A DNA stretch of 64,000 nucleotides from Chrysogorgia sp. JL179-B06 (Eukaryota; Cnidaria; Anthozoa; Scleralcyonacea; Chrysogorgiidae): positions 3,227,001 through 3,291,000 of the forward strand of contig JAYKKM010000122.1 of the NCBI GenBank assembly GCA_035772405.1, in the 5' to 3' direction. Below, one piece after another: positions 33,785 to 43,730 of the stretch. Each line of letters begins with the position of its first letter. Within the stretch, counting starts at the first letter, position 1. The notes under the pieces were generated by a model that saw nothing but the letters and a program-made list of their open reading frames with translations, had not been told where the DNA came from and searched no databases. The position numbers were made by a program, and so were the translations under genes.

Positions 33785-34009
33785 TTGTGATTTGATGTTT
33801 TTATTAAGTGGAATTTGCTTCGAATTTTCCTTATTCCTACTTGTTACGATAAAAAAATACTGTTTTTTTTAAATATCATAAATAATAATCCAGAGAATTA
33901 GACGGACCATGCTGTATTGTTTGAAAACATTTAATTACGATGTAAAAACTAAAATATCCGTTGACATACAAATTGCTTTACATATATACAGTATTAATAA
34001 AAACTTATT

Positions 34010-34165
34010 GACTGAGCGGTAGGTCTTTACGGCAAAATTATCCTGCCCGCAGTCTTTCAGTATAGACCAAGCAGCGAGCCATGTGTGAAAAGACCAAGGG
34101 CAGGATAATTTTATCGTAAAGACTGACCAAACGAGGTTAATAAAGTTTATTATATGGCTCTTTTA
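34010..34165. repeat. Foldback repeat (GTCTTTACGG..AAAATTATCCTGCCC)
   Basis: TCTTTACGGCAAAATTATCC at 34,023 returns in inverse at 34,100-34,125. The tail CGAGGTTAATAAAGTTTATTATATGGC (read here in two parts) resembles the tail at about 7,716-7,745, which links it to the palindrome inside the 7,058-8,249 element. Confidence 0.6.
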
Positions 34166-34191
34166 AATTTCTTTTTTCCGCTATTTTTTAA

Positions 34192-34672
34192 AGGGACACT
34201 CCGGCCCAAATACAAATGCAGTTCATATGAAAGATCTTACTGACTTTAGTTTATTTCCAAAGTTTCAGCATTCCTATCAATTTAGTTGAGAAGATATTGG
34301 TAGTTGAATTTCAATATTTGTGGATTTTGACGCCATATTGGTTTTGAAAATATGACGTCATTGAGTGATTCTTTATCGTCAGTGGAGTTGTTTTGATGGC
34401 GATCACATAGTGATAGTTATTGTGAATGGTCTTTGGACGAAAATTAGTCGAAATAAACTATTTAGTTCATCATGCAGGCATAATACGAGACACGTCGCTC
34501 AGTGACGTCATATTTGAGAAACAAAATGGCGTCGAAATTGGACAAACTCTCCAACTTCAACTAGCCACATCTTCTTAACTAAATTGATAGGAATGCTGAA
34601 ACTTTGGAAATAATCTAAAGTCAGTAAGATCTTTCATATGAACTACATTTGTATTTGGGCCGGAGTGTTCCT
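34192..34672. mobile_element. 481-bp TTAA MITE, AGGGACACTCCGG ends (copy 1)
   Basis: AGGGACACTCCGGCCCAAAT is at the left and its inverse at the right, between TTAA at 34,188-34,191 and 34,673-34,676. The same element occurs in inverted orientation at 49,611-50,112. The AGGG-type ends with TTAA duplication fit Kolobok (or piggyBac) MITEs. Confidence 0.85.
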
Positions 34673-34884
34673 TTAAAACTTTTCAGTTGTTTTGTAATGA
34701 CCGGTCTTTACCGGTTTGTAAAGACAGCTCAGCAACCAATCAGATTACAGAAAAGCTGCGTTAAGACCACTCACGAGCCAAGCCATATATAATAATGCTA
34801 TATTTAGTCATTGGTTAATACTTAATAAACCTGAAATAGAGGATTTCCAACATCTAGTTGCAGTTCTTTATTATCGAAATCGCT

Positions 34885-35565
34885 AGAGTGGTTAATTGTC
34901 CTTTCGGAAAACAACGTTGGAGTTCGTTGGAGGTCAATTTGAATGTACCACGCGATATGAAATTAATGTATCATGTGATTCAAAGATACATTGCACTGCA
35001 CGAATTGCAATTTCATAACAAAAATCTTGTTTCTCCAAAGATGGAAGTAAATGCGAAACTACAACCAAAATATGGCTTCGAAAAATTCATTTAGATAATT
35101 TGGCTGATGTTTTCGAGACAAATGGATTTGCAACTGCAGGATCCGCATAACATCCATGTTATTTTTCAGCCAAACGATCCCGCGTAAATCAGCTTCCGAA
35201 CAAACATCACTTCAACGCTGGCGTTTAAATCATCAACAAATGCGCAGATTACTGCAGCCAAAAGTAGAAAAGTGCTTACCTATATACCGACTGAAAAGAT
35301 ACTGTTAGCCACCTTCAATCCTATATTTTCATCAGGGGAGAATGATCGAAGAGATTATCATTGATGTCATCGCGATGCAAAACCATCTGCCAAATGATCT
35401 GAATGAATTTTTCGAAGCTTTACTTCCATCTTCGGAGAAACAAAACTTCTTGTTACGAAATTGTCACTCGTGCATGCAGGGCAAATCATATATATATTTT
35501 CATATCACGTGGTACATTCAAATTGACCTCCAACGTATGGTTTCCGAAACAATCTTTTTCACAAT
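34885..35565. mobile_element. Inverted-repeat element (GGAGGTCAATTTGAATGTAC arms)
   Basis: GGAGGTCAATTTGAATGTAC and TTGTTTCTCCAAAGATGGAA at 34,925-35,050 recur in inverse at 35,425-35,540. The two modest plus-strand frames (34,858-35,094 and 35,342-35,623) lie on the arms, so I do not call them genes. Confidence 0.65.
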
Positions 35566-35645
35566 ACTGTATACAGTATATTTAGATTATAAAATTCATG
35601 CTCAGTACATTCAGTTAACATAAATCATTACAGTACTGTACATTT

Positions 35646-36275
35646 CAGGGCCCAATTCTTCAAGCAAAGTTATTTAGGTGATCGCTAGAAAGTAATAAGG
35701 TTTTCGTGGAAAGACTGAAAACTTCGAAAGTTATTGTGAGGGTTAATATTAGTGTGAGGATTAGTATCAGGGCTTTCGTTTAGTTCTGAAGTAGGTGGCT
35801 GTCCCAATGAAGTACCTTTCAGTGTCAGACATGGGCGCCGAAAGGACATTTTGATTGATGGAGGGCCAGCGGTGCAGTCTATACTACTCCTACAACGTTC
35901 AGCATTTGTAGAAATTCGTATAGGTATAGAAAATTCAACTAGACTACCAACGACCGACATCCTTTTATTCATGACTGTATGAATTACACTGATGATGGAA
36001 CTTTAGCAGCTTTTCATAAAAACAAACATGCAGAGACGATTTTCCTTGGACATCGGGAAAATATAGCCGGCGATTTGCTATACCCGCCGTAGATCCGGCG
36101 GGAGCCGCGTATTAGCGAAAGCCCTGGTTAGTATAAGGGTTTGATTTTGGTTAGGGTTATTTAACCTTGATTTATTAATCATCGTTTTCACCCTCAACAT
36201 CTAGTTTTCAGTCTTTTCGTGGAAACCTTATTTTAAAGTATACTTTCGAGCGATCACGCAGTTCTTTAAGCCTGA
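35646..36275. mobile_element. Inverted-repeat element around a minus-strand frame
   Basis: TTCTTCAAGC...GTGATCGCTAGAAAGTAA at 35,652-35,697 is matched in inverse by the CGAGCGATCACGCAGTTCTT region at 36,246-36,270, and GGTTTTCGTGGAAAGACTGA by its inverse near 36,210-36,230. The 95-codon minus-strand frame at 35,685-35,972 lies partly on the left arm (see rejected items). The stretch 36,280-37,030 has no recognised feature. Confidence 0.55.
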
Positions 36276-37089
36276 CAGGTTTCACTATTTTCAAAATTCA
36301 AAGTAAGGAAACTATGTAAACTAAAACTATGTAAAAAAACCATCCTTTACACATAGTCAATGGAGGTATGGTCTGAAAACTGTTTATGTTCATGACGTTT
36401 ATGCAAATTGTTTTTGGTATAATGAGCCATCATCATCCAATAGCAACGTTTGGGCTCAATCGCTCACGTGTGAGCGTACGGTGAGCCGGTGAGGTGCCGT
36501 CCAACATCGCAGCTCATTTGTTAATCGCTTTGAAGTTTGCCCTGCAGTTCCCAGACCATATAGAGCCATTGACTATGCTTTACATCAGTTTTCCGTTCTA
36601 AAATATTGCGTAGCAGCAACAATCCTATACACTCAACCGAAGCATATCTTATTATACTAAAAAAACCCTCGACCCACATGATTTGGAGAATCTTGTTTTT
36701 GGAATGCATTGCGAGACAACGACAATCCAGAGTGTTTCAGCACGCCAGACTATATGCTCGTCCATAAGATATTAACCTCGTATAGGAGTGACATGGGTTT
36801 TGAAGTCGACTCTGTTGTTGACTACAGGGCTTTCTTTGGCTTGGGGCGTCATCATGGCCTTAAGAAAGAGAAAACATAGCAGAAACCAAGTGAGACTTTT
36901 GGTGAGACAATTCAGGCAAAAATAGATAGTGGATAGAATCTGGTCTGGAAAAGTAGGACTGATCAATAAAAGTAAGCAAGTTCTGATGCGTCTCGACTCT
37001 CGTCCCTGTTGCTAACCAGTCAAATATATTTACTCGTCAATCCAATGTATTTGCCTTTGGCCGTTTTCTAATACAGTATATAAACACGT

Positions 37090-37525
37090 AATAGATAAGC
37101 ACCCGAGGACGCGTAGCGTCCGAGGGCTGTATATCGCATAAATCCCGACGCTCCAGGTGTTTATCTGACTTATTACATTGGGGAGGTTTCCAACAAAGTT
37201 TTGTCGATTTTGTCCACTTTCGACAAAGATTTTCCTAGTTTTTTCTTCGTTTCTTATTTTATTAGTATTCATAGGGATGTATGGCGCATATACATCCCGC
37301 GGTACATCAAAGGAAACCGACGCATAAAGCCCGACTTTCGAGGGATCTATCTGATTTAGTTCATGATTGAGGAGGTTTTCCAACAAAGTTTTGTCCATTT
37401 TATCCACCTTGGACAAAGATTTCCCTAGTATTTTCCTTCATTTCTTATCTAATTAGTATTCATGGTCTTTATGCGATAAAGCCCGCAGGCGCAGTACGTC
37501 AAAGGAAACCGACTCGATGTAATAA
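37090..37525. repeat. Two tandem copies of the 17.9-kb dispersed repeat
   Basis: GAGGTTT(T)CCAACAAAGTTTTGTC, ACAAAGAT..CCTAGT and CAAAGGAAACCGAC each occur twice (about 37,182-37,325 and 37,368-37,515). CCGAGGACGCGTAGCGTCCG at 37,103 is the palindrome seen also at 18,070. The minus-strand frame 37,030-37,416 is made of these copies. Confidence 0.65.
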
Positions 37526-37739
37526 TAAGTGCTATTAAGAACCTTACATTTTACCAAATCAGACTGCGATAGGTTCTTATGTTGGGTTCTTATATGGTAT
37601 CTAATCTAACGAAAAATTAGTATGATTTAATGTGATCTGGAGACAGTAATTTTGAGATCTAAATGTATTGTACAGTGCGGGCGGCGAGCGGAGATGAGAC
37701 CCTGGGTACGAGGTTGCACTATACCGAGTCGACGGAAAA

Positions 37740-37910
37740 TTGTTGACATTCGAGCGGGATTTGAACTCGCAGTTGAGCTACCGCGCGTTAACTGTTAGGG
37801 TTAGGGAAACCGTTTGCTGAGCTACCGCGCGTTAACTGTTAGGGTTAGGGAAACCGTTTGCTGAGCTACCGTTTGCTGAGCTACCGTTTGCTGAACTACA
37901 GCCTACCGCG
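37740..37910. repeat. tRNA-like fragment and short tandem repeat
   Basis: GCGGGATTTGAACTCGCAGT is an inverted B-box/T-arm-like piece. GAGCTACCGCGCGTTAACTG and TTAGGGTTAGGGAAACCGTT are tandemly repeated twice, then GAGCTACCGTTTGCT repeats. The two TTAGGGTTAGGG pieces are too short to be telomeric sequence. Confidence 0.5.
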
Positions 37911-38067
37911 TCAACTGGAAACAGTTTACTAATTTTATCGATTTAAGTGCACGAAATTTTCGCGACAACTTAACGCTTATGATAATATGTAAGGTCTGTA
38001 AGGATTGCATGTGTAGTGTTTCAATTCTATTTCAGAATCGATAAAATTAGTAAGCACACTCTTCCCA

Positions 38068-38135
38068 GTTAACGCGGTAGCTCAACTGGTAGAGCAGCCG
38101 AGCAGCGGACCGGAATCCAGAAGGTGTGAGTTAAA
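38068..38135 (+). mobile_element. tRNA-derived pseudo-tRNA/SINE fragment
   Basis: GCGGTAGCTCAACTGGTAGAGC is a good D-arm/A-box, followed by an anticodon-arm-like GCGGACCGGAATCC and AGAAGGTGTGAGTT. The T arm is lost after GAGTT, and the anticodon stem does not pair well, so it is not a working tRNA gene. Confidence 0.55.
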
Positions 38136-38868
38136 GAACTGTAACCAGATAATTTTGGTATCAACATGTGTTTAACACTTTAAAAACTACAGTATATAAA
38201 TTCTAAACTGATAATATAAATATCAGGCCCCACAAAATTATTGATTTCAACCTGAGGTTCTTAATAGCGGGTGTACTAGAAGAAGTCGATATGATTGAGT
38301 TTGAAAACAGCCAAACAGGCCTGGACGCGCAAAATGCCCCACCCATGTGCCTTGACCCTACTAACCTTTCGCTCGGATTGAGGTTTTCTGAAGCGAGGCT
38401 GAGGACTTGGTGTATTGTTGAACGAATTCCCAGGACTGTTCGAATAAAGGTTTTCTTTATCTAGAAAAAATATGTTTTACAGCACTAAATTCAAGTGTCG
38501 ACCTAGTCTGCGGTGACATTAATCTACACGGTACGATGTCTTATACGATTGTCACCATATGTGATCAAACTGTACGCACGTGTCAACATTCGTCATCGCA
38601 TCATAAACAAGAATTATATCGCGTGCAAACGATATCGTATACGACAATGTACACCAGAATGACAATCGTATACGATGAATCGTATGTGATTAATCGTGCC
38701 GATTTCGTATTTTGGTGCATAATATAATATCAAGAAAGCAACAGGAGCATCGCGAGAGCAATCCTATCCCACTCGCGAGTGAATCCAGCTATAACATGCA
38801 CCAGGATAAGAAATCGGTCCAATTAAGACGAGATCCAAAAAACGCGGCCTTTTAAGCAACACACTAAC

Positions 38869-38993
38869 CTGGCGACATCACCATCATTCTTGACTTTGCA
38901 AACTTGTTCTTCAACGCATCCGCAATGATTGATGCTGGATCGGTTCTTTTCGTTTGTCGAGGCGCTCTTCTGATTGGCGTTCCTCCTGGAGAC
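38869..38993 (-). CDS. MTFR1: MTFR exon 5 (DPASIIADALKNKF)
   Basis: The acceptor AAATATAG precedes 38,993 and the exon is entered in phase 2. It has 41 codons after the split codon, including RRAPRQTKRTDP and ASIIADALKNKFAKSR, the most conserved C-terminal motif of the family. A GTTAGT donor follows; read through, the frame would end ...MSPG-stop. Confidence 0.85.
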
Positions 38994-41900
38994 CTATATT
39001 TCAACACAGAATGATATAATTAGATAGCCTGCGTGCACACCTTGTATATTTACCATAAGCTTATAGCTTTTACACTATACTCTACGCTTGTATGTTTACT
39101 ATACTGTACTATATACTATACTAGGAGTAATCAAAGATTATGTAATTGCGTTCGACGCATGGCGAATGAGATCGGTAATTATGCTGTAACGAATTATGAA
39201 AATAAATAAAGCTAATAAATATATAACAGCGTCTTAATTGAAGGAGACACTGTAACCTCAATGTTTTTGACAACGGTGACATCCTGAGTGATTTCCGTAC
39301 GTTATTTTAGTATTAGGAGAGTATATTTCCCGTTCGTTTGTTCGATTTGAAAGTTGACCGCCACAGTCTATACCTGTAAATCGTTCAATTCAGAAATATT
39401 ACAACCGTGAAGTTCGATTTGGCAAAATTTTCATAATTTCGCGAGGCTTGCTCGTTTCGAGTAAATGTTGTTCGAATTAGATGTATGGTGTTTAAATGAT
39501 CAGATTGAATTTTGACATTATAAACGCGCCATATGATTGCTGTTATACCGTATGTTATTTTAAAATGAGAAGGCCATGGATTGGACCATATATGATCGAC
39601 TTGATACGTAGTTTACATTGTTATCGACTGGAACACGGCAACAAACGACAGCGTCTTAATTCAAGGAGACACTATATAAACCTCAATGTTTTTGACAACG
39701 GTGACATCCCGCATTCCCGTTCGTTAGTTCGATTTGAAATATGACAGCTCGACCGCTAGATAAGTCAGCAAACATTAAGTTCGATTTGGCAAAGTGTCGC
39801 TTGAATGGAAAATTTATAACTTCGAGTAAATGTTGTTTGAATTAGATGTATGGTGTTCAAATGATCAGATTGAATTTTGACATTATTATAAACGCGCCAT
39901 ATGATTACCATATGACATGTTATTTATTACAAGGCTATATATGATCGCCTTGCTGGCATGCGTAATCCTGAACACTTCTACCTGTGTTAGTCCCGAGGCA
40001 GCATTTTCCTAGCTAGTATTCTAATGCCATAATTTATTCCAAAACGGTAATTTATTCAAAAAGGGGAAAGATTTTATCTTGATTTCTTTTAGCTGTATTA
40101 AAAGCACAGTAACCCATAACATGCAAGATTAGAATGCGTTCTCCTTCGTCGAACGCAATAAACTTATAAAGGGAAAGAGCCTGGGTACAACTTACTATTT
40201 GAGACCTGAAATTCAAGATGGCGGCGCCCATGACGAAATTCAGTTGGAAATCATAATCAGGTTTGTATTTATTATGCAAACAATTTAAGCATAATGTTAA
40301 AAAAATCATCATCAACGGAATATTTTCTATTGTTTAAATGCACGCAGGAAATCGATATGTTTCAAACTTGACCTTAGTAGTGCGTACTTACCTCTTGACA
40401 GCTTTCAACTTCACTTGGTTTAGGTCTTTCAAAATAGCTGTCATATCTAGTACTGAATCATCTTTGATTAGAGCTGCCTTGCATGTGATCTTCAATATTA
40501 ACATGAAATGAGAATCAAAATATTAGCATGACGTTGTAACACGTGGAAACAGACTGGTCTTTAAATCCCAAGTGGTATATAAGGCCATTTAAAAATAGGG
40601 TATATTAAAGTTAATATTTGGTATTTACAAAAGTTGGTGCAGACAGGTAGTTTTCTATTTATATTTTGATATATATATAAATAGACGTGTTTTCAAAATG
40701 GCCGACAGACATGAGAACTTTGAGTTGTCATGCACAGCCGGGATGGGAAAATGTTGCCATTTTAACTTCAAAATGAAAAGATAACTTATAAACTAATTTT
40801 AGAGTATAAAATAATACATCCATGCAGCATGAAAAAGCAATGTGGGTGCTGATGACAAACCGGTATATATATATTTTAATGGCCTCTAAATATTCAAGAC
40901 CTAATTTCAATACAATATACAGTAATACACACAGGTAAAGTATTTTATGCTTTGATAATTCAATATTCCCATCTTCAAGGCTATAAGTTTCCCCAAAAAC
41001 ATCAATCTGACCATTTGCCAAAATCGCCATTAAAAAGGCATTTTTTTATTTTTTAGGCAAAATTATTTTTTAGTGGATGCACATGGACCTGCTGTTGTTT
41101 CAGAATTTGTACATGTCTGTAATATAGAAAACATACAAGTGTACCTTATAGTACTGATTTCTGATCAATAGAACATTAGGAGTTCTTCTAACTCAATGTA
41201 TATTAATTTATACTGTAAATTTTGATCTGTTATTATTTTTTCCTGATAGCTGGGCCAGTCCACCGTAGGGGTGGCAGAATGCAGGGGGGGGGGGGGGGGG
41301 GGGGCTAAGCCCCCCTAACAAACTAGTTATAATTTGGAATCAAATTATCGATATTGGGATAATTAATTAGGTGAAAACTATGCAAATCGCAAACCCATCT
41401 TGTCTCAATTATGCCAGGCAAGCAGACTGTGATTGATGTACCTTTTTAGTGGTTTGTGGCACACTTGCAGTAGGTAAAGGAGGAGGAGGTGGAGGAGGCG
41501 GTACCAAGGCTTGTCTGTTAGTGGCTGTAAGACAATTCAATTTCAGTGTCATCGAAGATTTATGGGTTAATGAAAATAAAAATGAAAAAGCCGGATTCTT
41601 AAAATCAGAATGAAATATCATTGACCAACCAATGACCATGTCAACTTTATTGTTGCCCTAGTAACAAATTAGTTCCCAGAGCTCTCTTTTATGAAACATC
41701 TCTATTTTCTACCTTTTCTAAAACAATTTTTGACTGAACTGGTGAGATATATATTTTCTATAGTGTTGCCAACATAACAGGCTGGTCTAGGGATTAATTT
41801 GCTTATCAAAATTTTCCACCAGCTTACACCCTGTACTAATATTACATCATTGCAAATCAACTCAACTAATTTGCACTGACTTTACAAGCAACTTGCAGTT

Positions 41901-43383
41901 TGTACCTTTTCATTATTTTGTTAGGTGCCCACCTGCACTGTCAAGCTCACCCCTGCCCAGCAATATTGTATCTGAATAATTATTGCATCTTTTAGAAAGC
42001 AGAAATTAAGTCAACCCACTACCAACATGTACCTGTATAATGACACACTACCAGCTACAAACTCTATTATTAAAATAATATTTTGACAGTATTTCACCAA
42101 CTATATGATCACATGTATAGTTATATACCTGTAGCAGTAGGTTCCTCTTGGTTCAGCACAAATCCAGCAATCTGGGCCCGTAACCTGTTCAATTCATCTT
42201 CCAGGGCTGTGATTTTACGCACAGTGTCACCAGGTATCATGGCTGAACTCTGGTTAAATGTATTTTCCTGACAACTATCATTCATGCCCTCCCACAGTAC
42301 AATAGAGCTAGGGCTAATACTGTTGCGACATGGTGTGCTGTGTACAAACTGTATGCCACCACCTGCCTTGGTGGAGTGTGTTTCTGTGGCTGGATTATGA
42401 AGCATCTGAAAATAAGGAATTAATACAAAGAGGAAATCGGTTTGGATTATTGTGAAATATCTAAAAAATAATATCTAGTAAATGTTATGAGAGTTTTCTA
42501 GTGGTCTGAAGAAAATGTTAGCTTTTGTTTACACGAGGCTGGCCTTTTTAAACCTCAGACTGGCCTCCACATTTGCTCATTTCAGCTCTAATGTTACAAG
42601 ACTTAGATTTTGTTTACATTGGAGATCTGTCCAGAATCAGGCTGGTCTGAAGATTCAAGTGTTCAGGTTGGTTCACGAAGATGAGACCAGCTGGTAGAAA
42701 AGAGTTTGTATGAGAGTTGTTGATGAGAGTCGACTATACTGTATATGAATTTTCATCAAGTTACAAATTAGAATCTGCAGAGCCAAAACTGTCATTCAGT
42801 TTCATCAAAATTGGAACCAATGGAAAATTGATAGGATTTAGACATAGTTTGACAATTGATGCTTTCTATGTCTGATTTATCACCTGGTTGCGTTGGGAAA
42901 TTATTTGTTGATAAGACTTACATAAAAATATGGCCTCTTGATTGGCTGCAACGGCAATCTACTGCCAATCTCCCTCACCAAGCTTCTTTCGGTGAAAACT
43001 GCATCCAACAAGGCCTTGTAGTTGTAAATCCTACAGAAGTCGACCAAGCCACTTGGCATGCGGTTCCCCAACCATCTAACCACGCTCATTGGTCTACGAT
43101 CTCTACACAAACACGCTGGGCACCATCGCTGTTTTAAAAAGCGAAGTCAGAGTCAACATTAAACATTAGATAAAGCCCCGGCCTGAACTTCGCGCTATCG
43201 AAGTGAACATAATTGGAGGACGACATGATGAACTTCAAAGAGAATTTATAATAATTTAGTATTTACCAATAAAAGGTTGTCTTCTTCAGTTCCCTCACGA
43301 AGCCTGTGGAAAATATTCGCCAAAAACTGCACGATTTCTACTATTTGCTCTCGGAAATTGATCTCCTCTGGACCCGAATCCAT
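38869..43383 (-). CDS. MTFR1: MTFR-family gene (mitochondrial fission regulator), multi-exon span
   Basis: Five coding exons on the minus strand, all in phase: 43383-43267, 42405-42129, 41524-41442, 40489-40392, 38993-38869. Family features in order: a helical N-terminus, an ITALEDELNRLRAQIAGFV coiled coil (as 'ALE.ELA.LRAQIAKIV' in MTFR1), a run of eight prolines, then MTAILKDLNQVKLKAVKR (as 'MLEILKEMNSVKLRSVKR') and RTDPASIIADALKNKFAKSR (as '[20 protein letters not shown]'). MTFR1, MTFR2 and MTFR1L act at mitochondria and promote fission or affect distribution. The symbol is a family-level choice: an invertebrate gene is probably co-orthologous to all three. The 3' end is uncertain: the last exon either splices on (GTTAGT donor) or stops two codons later in frame. 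Head-to-head with ARMC1. Confidence 0.85.
39227..39925. repeat. About 420-bp direct duplication
   Basis: AGCGTCTTAATT(G/C)AAGGAGACACT, CCTCAATGTTTTTGACAACGG and TGATCAGATTGAATTTTGAC occur in the same order at about 39,230-39,520 and 39,652-39,905. The first copy is more diverged. In an intron of the MTFR gene. Confidence 0.8.
40392..40489 (-). CDS. MTFR1: MTFR exon 4 (ILKDLNQVKLKAVKR)
   Basis: The acceptor ATATTGAAG precedes 40,489 (weak pyrimidine tract) and the donor is GTAAGT at 40,391-40,386. Phase 0 to 2, 32 codons plus 2 bases: ALIKDDSVLDMTAILKDLNQ then VKLKAVKR. Confidence 0.85.
41282..41304. repeat. Poly-G run
   Basis: About 22 consecutive G, then GCTAAGCCCCCC, in an MTFR intron. 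Possible G-quadruplex former or sequencing-length-variable tract. Confidence 0.9.
41442..41524 (-). CDS. MTFR1: MTFR exon 3 (polyproline)
   Basis: The acceptor TTGTCTTACAG precedes 41,524 and the donor is GTACAT at 41,441. Phase 1 to 0, 27 codons plus 2 bases: NRQALVPPPPPPPPLPTASV then PQTTKK. The run of eight prolines is the FH1-like segment found in MTFR1. Confidence 0.85.
42129..42405 (-). CDS. MTFR1: MTFR exon 2 (coiled coil)
   Basis: The acceptor TTATTTTCAG precedes 42,405 and the donor is GTATAT at 42,128. Phase 0 to 1, 92 codons plus one base. It has a Ser-rich part around STPCRNSISPSSIVLWEG and then VRKITALEDELNRLRAQIAG, the family's signature coiled coil. It happens to begin with ATG, but exon 1 is in phase with it. 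Confidence 0.9.
43267..43383 (-). CDS. MTFR1: MTFR exon 1 with start codon
   Basis: ATG at 43,383-43,381, 39 codons, then a GTAAAT donor at 43,266. It encodes MDSGPEEINFREQIVEIVQF and LANIFHRLREGTEEDNLLL, an amphipathic helix. An upstream ATG in another frame (about 43,427) opens a short overlapping reading frame, so leaky scanning or a different first exon is possible. Confidence 0.65.
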
Positions 43384-43655
43384 TGATTCGCATGCACTCG
43401 TCGCTGTATACAGTTTCGACTTTCGAGTCGTTCATGAAGAACCCTTGGCGATTTAAATTGATTTAAATTTCTCTGACCAATCAGGTGCGAGATTGTGAGA
43501 TATCCACCAATCACGTCCAACCGCGCCGCTGTTCAAATCGGCGAGTCGCATTGATGAACGAGTTCAACTATTACAGTCACAGTTGAAAAGATTGAAATTA
43601 TTGTTCCTCGTTTCTTCTCTGATTACTTTTTGTGGAAACTGTTTATTTTAAAGTC
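43384..43655. promoter_or_regulatory. Bidirectional MTFR-ARMC1 promoter region
   Basis: There are 272 bp between the two start codons. CCAAT boxes at 43,477-43,481 and 43,507-43,511, 30 bp apart in the same orientation, with GC-rich AACCGCGCCGCTG just downstream. No TATA box at a suitable place on either strand. Paired CCAAT (NF-Y) sites are typical of TATA-less bidirectional promoters. Transcription starts are not visible from sequence. Confidence 0.65.
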
Positions 43656-43730
43656 ATGGAGGCTATTGCATTGGTAGAGCATTTACGAGAGCTAACGGCG
43701 AACCCTAAAAACAGACCGACAATCGTAAAG
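43656..43730 (+). CDS. ARMC1: ARMC1 exon 1 with start codon
   Basis: AGTCATGG context. Twenty-five codons: MEAIALVEHLRELTANPKNR then PTIVK, with donor GTAAAA at 43,731. It matches '[22 protein letters not shown]' of the vertebrate protein. Confidence 0.9.

Noticed and set aside
34858..35623. Two plus-strand frames (78 and 93 codons) as a gene
   Set aside because: They lie on the two arms of an inverted-repeat element and match each other in inverse, not a protein family.
35685..35972. 95-codon minus-strand frame as the last MTFR exon
   Set aside because: Phase would allow it through an AG at about 35,977, but the frame runs into the arm of an inverted-repeat element, no polyadenylation signal is near, and it resembles no known MTFR tail. 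Mentioned only as an alternative.
37030..37416. 128-codon minus-strand frame (MSKVDKMDKTLLENLL...)
   Set aside because: Made of two copies of a dispersed repeat, which explains its internal repetition. No recognised domain.
37793..37858. TTAGGGTTAGGG pieces as telomeric sequence
   Set aside because: Only two units each, and part of a short tandem duplication.
38068..38135. Functional tRNA gene
   Set aside because: The D arm is good, but the anticodon stem is poor and the T arm is missing.
40052..41030. Minus-strand frames of 87 and 100 codons between MTFR exons
   Set aside because: AT-rich intron sequence with hydrophobic low-complexity content, not in phase with the MTFR exons.
42856..43137. 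93-codon plus-strand frame near the MTFR first intron
   Set aside because: Open on both strands, low-information sequence between MTFR exons, no family resemblance.
43632..43655. Upstream GTG as the ARMC1 start
   Set aside because: GTG is not a usual animal start; the ATG at 43,656 has good context and fits the family's N-terminus.
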